A stretch of DNA of 64,000 nucleotides from Thiomicrorhabdus sp033238645 (GTDB taxonomy: Bacteria; Pseudomonadota; Gammaproteobacteria; Thiomicrospirales; Thiomicrospiraceae), in the NCBI GenBank assembly GCA_033238645.1, contig BQXR01000001.1:186001-250000 (forward strand), read 5' to 3'. The stretch's first letter is position 1. Every line of letters begins with the position of its first letter. The notes beneath the pieces were generated by a model, which was not told where the DNA came from, ran no database searches, and saw nothing but the letters and a program-made list of their open reading frames with translations. The position numbers were made by a program, and so were the translations under genes. Positions 60,992-64,000 of this stretch are shown piece after piece.

Positions 60992-61672
60992 ATGACTGAC
61001 AAATTATCTGATAAACAGCGTTTGCGAATTCAAACGCGCCATCGTGTCTCTATCGAAAATCATGGTTACCAGCCACAAGCGCTTTACTGGAGTAATCGTG
61101 AAATTCAGGAAGTGCGTTTTCAAAACCTAATTAATATTTTAGATGCATCATATTTTGACTCAGATAAAGCTTGCTCAATATTAGATGTTGGCTGTGGCTT
61201 TGCAGACCTGTATCACTACCTAAAAAAACAGTGTGTTTCACCTGATTATATGGGCATTGATATCTCTCCAGATATTGTCAGGGGCGCCATCGCTCAAACC
61301 CCAGATGTTCAGATTTTTGAAGGGGAGCTATCTGATTTTAAATTTTCTGATGGACAGTTTGATTATGTCCTGCTCTCGGGTGCATTGAATGAGGTTGTCG
61401 AAACTGAAGTTGAGGGAACCCTTGAACTACAAGGTAGTTACGCCAAGTCTGTGATTAAAAGCATGTATCGGCTTTGTGAGCGTGGGGTTGCCTTTAATCT
61501 ATTAGATAGGCGTAACGCTTGGTTTGATAATAGACTCGATTTACAGAGTTTTTACCCTGATGAGATCATCGACTTTTGTCAAACATTTGCCGGTAAGGTG
61601 ACATTAGTTGAAGGCTATTTGGATAACGATTTTACTATCTACCTAACCAAGCGTAAGAGTGCCAATTTATGA
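60992..61672 (+). CDS. SAM-dependent methyltransferase
   Basis: The class I methyltransferase has motif I ILDVGCGFADLYHYL (near 63) and GIDISPDIV, then FDYVLLSGALNEV. A TTG at 60983 also opens the frame. The ATG at 60992 is preferred. Its stop overlaps the next gene start (ATGA), so it is co-translated with the ROK kinase gene. Substrate not identifiable. Confidence 0.82.
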   Translation: MTDKLSDKQRLRIQTRHRVSIENHGYQPQALYWSNREIQEVRFQNLINILDASYFDSDKACSILDVGCGFADLYHYLKKQCVSPDYMGIDISPDIVRGAIAQTPDVQIFEGELSDFKFSDGQFDYVLLSGALNEVVETEVEGTLELQGSYAKSVIKSMYRLCERGVAFNLLDRRNAWFDNRLDLQSFYPDEIIDFCQTFAGKVTLVEGYLDNDFTIYLTKRKSANL

Positions 61673-62631
61673 GTCAGGTACGTTTCGGAATTGATTTAGG
61701 CGGCACCAAGATTGAGATAATTGCTTTGGCAGACACACAAGGTGGCACTGATAAAAGTGGTGCTGACATAAGTAGTGCTGATATATGTAGTGATATCCTT
61801 TACCAAAAACGCGTTGATACCCCACAAGGGAACTACTCATTAACCATACAAACTATTGTAGATTTGGTGGTAGAAGCAGAGTCTATGCTTAAGCAAACTG
61901 GCTCTGTTGGTGTCGGTATTCCAGGGTCTGTCTCTCATAAAACAGGTTTGGTTAAGAATGCAAATTCGGTCTGCTTAATTGGTCAGGACTTACAGGGTGA
62001 TCTTGAGGTCAAACTAAAGCGCCCAGTTAAGCTAGAAAATGATGCTAACTGCTTTACTTTATCAGAAGCCGTTGATGGGGCTGCACAAGGTGCAGAGGTT
62101 GTTTTTGGCGTAATTATTGGTACGGGTTGTGGTGGCGGAGTCATTGTGAATGGTCAAGTTCTTAATGGTATCAATGCCATTGGTGGTGAGTGGGGGCATA
62201 ACCCACTGCCTTGGGCAACAGCCGAGGATGATCTCCTAGATTGTTACTGTGGTTTAAAAGGCTGTAATGAAACATTTTTATCTGGATCAGGTTTAGCCCG
62301 CCATTATGCCTTTAGATCTAAAAAACAGAGCCAAAAGCCCCCTTTTTTATCTGCTAAACAAATTGTTCTGCAAAGTGAGCAGGGGGGGGTAATCGCAGGA
62401 ATGCTAATGCAGGACTATACAAGATGGTTAGCCAAAGGCTTAGCCAGTGTTATTAATCTGATCGATCCTGATGTTATTGTGTTGGGTGGCGGAATGTCGA
62501 ATATTGAACGTTTATATACCGATGTGCCAAAGATATGGGATCAATGGGTATTTAGTGATCAAGTGACCACTAAGTTGGTTGCTCCTAAGTTTGGTGATGC
62601 CAGTGGTGTGCGTGGTGCAGCTTGGTTGTAA
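61669..62631 (+). CDS. ROK family sugar kinase
   Basis: The 320-residue kinase has the phosphate motif GIDLGGTKIEIIAL, the ROK signature GTGCGGGVIVNGQVLNG, GGEWGHNPLPW and the zinc site CYCGLKGCNE. This matches ROK fructokinase (Mak)-type or N-acetylhexosamine kinases. Residues about 25-40 (GTDKSGADISSADICSD) form an unusual low-complexity insertion from short DNA repeats. A GAGCA+G8 motif lies in frame near residue 237 (SEQGGV). Confidence 0.85.
   Translation: MSQVRFGIDLGGTKIEIIALADTQGGTDKSGADISSADICSDILYQKRVDTPQGNYSLTIQTIVDLVVEAESMLKQTGSVGVGIPGSVSHKTGLVKNANSVCLIGQDLQGDLEVKLKRPVKLENDANCFTLSEAVDGAAQGAEVVFGVIIGTGCGGGVIVNGQVLNGINAIGGEWGHNPLPWATAEDDLLDCYCGLKGCNETFLSGSGLARHYAFRSKKQSQKPPFLSAKQIVLQSEQGGVIAGMLMQDYTRWLAKGLASVINLIDPDVIVLGGGMSNIERLYTDVPKIWDQWVFSDQVTTKLVAPKFGDASGVRGAAWL
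62377..62389 (+). repeat. KOPS-like G-tract motif (G8) inside ROK kinase gene
   Basis: GAGCA followed by eight G, encoding EQGG. A length change would shift the frame. Confidence 0.8.
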
Positions 62632-62656
62632 CGAATAAGTTTGGATGAGAGTGTGT

Positions 62657-62989
62657 ATGCAAGAGATTGAGTCATTAGAAGTATTGGAAGCGTTGAAGCA
62701 GTCGGAAGAGGGCTTATTGATTCTCTTTGGTGGTAAGGCGTGTAATGTCTGTCATGCCATTAAACCGAAGTTAATTGAATTGATGCAGGCTAGCTACCCA
62801 AAAATTAAGTTGGTCTATGTTGATTGTCATGTGGTGACAGATGTTTGTTCTCAGAATGGTGTTTTTACCTTACCCACATTGCAGGTCTTTTTTTGTGGGC
62901 AGCGTTTTATAGAGGAAGTTCGTAGCTTTAGTGTGCAAAAGGTTATTAATGATATTCAACGACCTTATTCGATGGCTTTTGTTAACTAA
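62657..62989 (+). CDS. Thioredoxin-like protein
   Basis: The 110-residue protein has a thioredoxin fold with redox motif CNVC (in GGKACNVCHAIKP) and the cis-proline region FTLPTLQVFF. The frame opens at 62645, but the ATG at 62657 (MQEIESLEVLEAL) looks like the natural start. It lies 25 bases after the ROK kinase gene and ends the run. Likely a cytoplasmic disulfide reductase of unknown target. Confidence 0.8.
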   Translation: MQEIESLEVLEALKQSEEGLLILFGGKACNVCHAIKPKLIELMQASYPKIKLVYVDCHVVTDVCSQNGVFTLPTLQVFFCGQRFIEEVRSFSVQKVINDIQRPYSMAFVN

Positions 62990-62998
62990 TCATTTAAG

Positions 62999-63859
62999 TT
63001 AACGCTTGCCATCACCACCTGCTTTTATTAAGAGCAGGTCCAATAGTCGGTTAGGCAGCAGTCGCTTTAAAAATGCAAAAGCAATGGTCGGTACCGTCAC
63101 TCTATAACGAATCTTCGCTTGTTTACTCTGCAGCGCATGTACTACCGATTTTGTGACTGCCTCAGGCCCTAAAGTAAAAGGCGCACTAGGACCAACAGTT
63201 TCTAAGCGTCCAATCATTGCCTGATAGCTCTCCTGATGTGCACCACCCTCAATGGTGATCCACTGTTTAAATTGTGCAAAAGCATTCTTTCGAAAGTCAG
63301 AGATAATCGGTCCTGGCTCAATCAGGCTAACCTGAATATTATCCTGCTTTACTTCCAGTCTTAAGGTATCTGCAAAGCCTTCAATGGCAAACTTACTCGC
63401 ATTATAAGCACCACGATACTGCATTGCAGCAAACCCCAAGATAGAGCTGTTATAGATGATCTTGCCATGACCTTGCTTGCGCATAATGGGAATGACTAGG
63501 TTCGTCAGCTCTTGTGTACCAAAGACATTGGTCTGAAACTGATACTCCATTGCAGCACGGCTCAAATCTTCAACGGCACCAGGCAAGCCAAAAGCACCAT
63601 TATTAAATAGCGCATCAATACGACCACTGCTCGCCAATAGAGCTTCTCTTAAGCCTGATTGAATGGAGTCACTGCTACTTAAGTCCAATTGAAAACAGCT
63701 AAGACCCTCTGCGGTTAATCGTTTAACATCTTCAATCTTCCGACAGGTTGCTATCACGTGGTAGCCCATTTTATGTAGATGATGAGCGCAGTCGTAGCCT
63801 ATGCCTGTAGAGCAGCCCGTGATTAAAATAACACTGGGCGGAAGTAGTTTATTTGCCAT
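62999..63859 (-). CDS. Short-chain dehydrogenase/reductase
   Basis: The 286-residue protein has the classical SDR motifs: ITGCSTGIGYDCA (cofactor), NNGAFG, a catalytic Ser in IYNSSILG and YNASKFA (Tyr/Lys). The C-terminus is long and basic. Substrate not predictable. It is convergent with the thioredoxin-like gene. Confidence 0.85.
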   Translation of the reverse strand: MANKLLPPSVILITGCSTGIGYDCAHHLHKMGYHVIATCRKIEDVKRLTAEGLSCFQLDLSSSDSIQSGLREALLASSGRIDALFNNGAFGLPGAVEDLSRAAMEYQFQTNVFGTQELTNLVIPIMRKQGHGKIIYNSSILGFAAMQYRGAYNASKFAIEGFADTLRLEVKQDNIQVSLIEPGPIISDFRKNAFAQFKQWITIEGGAHQESYQAMIGRLETVGPSAPFTLGPEAVTKSVVHALQSKQAKIRYRVTVPTIAFAFLKRLLPNRLLDLLLIKAGGDGKR

Positions 63860-63970
63860 GTTTTATGATTCCAGTTAATGGAAGAGTCTCTTAAATTGAG
63901 ATAGAAGATTTTTAACTAACTGTCTTACCTGAAGTGGGCTGATTTTTAGCATAGTTTTGATAGAAATATT

Positions 63971-64000
63971 TTATACCCAAAAGGGGCATAAAAGCAGGGG
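63971..64000 (+). repeat. CCCAAAAGGGG element with G-tract, cut by window end
   Basis: TATACCCAAAAGGGGCATAA is followed by AAGCAGGGG up to the edge. It is the third copy of the hairpin/G-tract element. Confidence 0.6.

Noticed and set aside
2751..64000. G-tract motif as a DNA uptake sequence or as part of terminators
   Set aside because: Uptake sequences are usually denser and occur in both orientations, and the motif occurs far from terminators and inside genes, so strand polarity fits a segregation signal better. Uptake is not strictly excluded.

Overview
The window reads as a chromosomal segment of a low-GC gammaproteobacterium. The evidence is the block fur / recN / nadK / hrcA-grpE-dnaK-dnaJ-dapB, followed later by carA-carB-greA, together with bamE, ratA-rnfH, smpB-ssrA, epmC, rnd and mpl. 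PPi-type phosphofructokinases, the sulfur-assimilation set and a DUF4149 gene after greA suggest a Thiotrichales-like lineage (Thiomicrospira relatives). That placement is inference only. No prophage, integron, CRISPR array or intact insertion sequence was seen.

Layout. 1-2482: the 3' part of an Aer-type PAS chemoreceptor with a C-terminal zinc-binding CZB domain. 2837-11362: a minus-strand sulfate-assimilation operon, cysJ-cysH-cysI-cysD-cysN plus a DUF2061/APS-kinase-like gene, with a CysB-type regulator upstream. CysH has the Fe-S APS-reductase signature, so the pathway probably runs sulfate > APS > sulfite > sulfide without PAPS, which fits the damaged P-loop of the kinase-like protein. 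11836-18135: folD, a tRNA Pro-Arg-His cluster followed by a tandem copy whose Arg gene has decayed, hrpB and gdhA. 18438-23048: ssrA (tmRNA) with smpB, an unknown exported protein, two tandem ratA genes with rnfH, bamE and fur. 23084-31818: recN, nadK, and the heat-shock operon behind a CIRCE-like operator, ending in dapB. 31970-53761: an accessory region with a lysine-rich histone-like protein, a charged-repeat secreted protein, broken genes (VOC protein, YoeB toxin, a lipoprotein, AbiEii toxin), an LRR-kinase, a hemerythrin, two phosphofructokinase paralogues flanking a 59-residue His/Cys protein, rnd, mpl, an intact RHH/RelE toxin-antitoxin pair, epmC, a DsbA-family protein, an MsrA-thioredoxin-MsrB fusion and an NlpC/P60 lipoprotein. 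54071-63859: carA, carB, greA, a DUF4149 membrane protein, a DUF455-methyltransferase-ROK kinase-thioredoxin gene run, and an SDR oxidoreductase.

The most striking non-genic signal is a dispersed motif, GAGCAGGGGGG(G), present about 17 times (roughly one per 4 kb). All but one copy lie on the plus strand whatever the direction of the neighbouring genes. Its core matches the E. coli FtsK-orienting KOPS consensus (GGGNAGGG, also given as GNGCAGGG), so it is probably an abundant, G-extended KOPS that would place the window on one replichore with dif to the right. Copies also lie inside intact genes (hrpB, mpl, a ROK kinase), and in a dead VOC gene one tract coincides with a frameshift.
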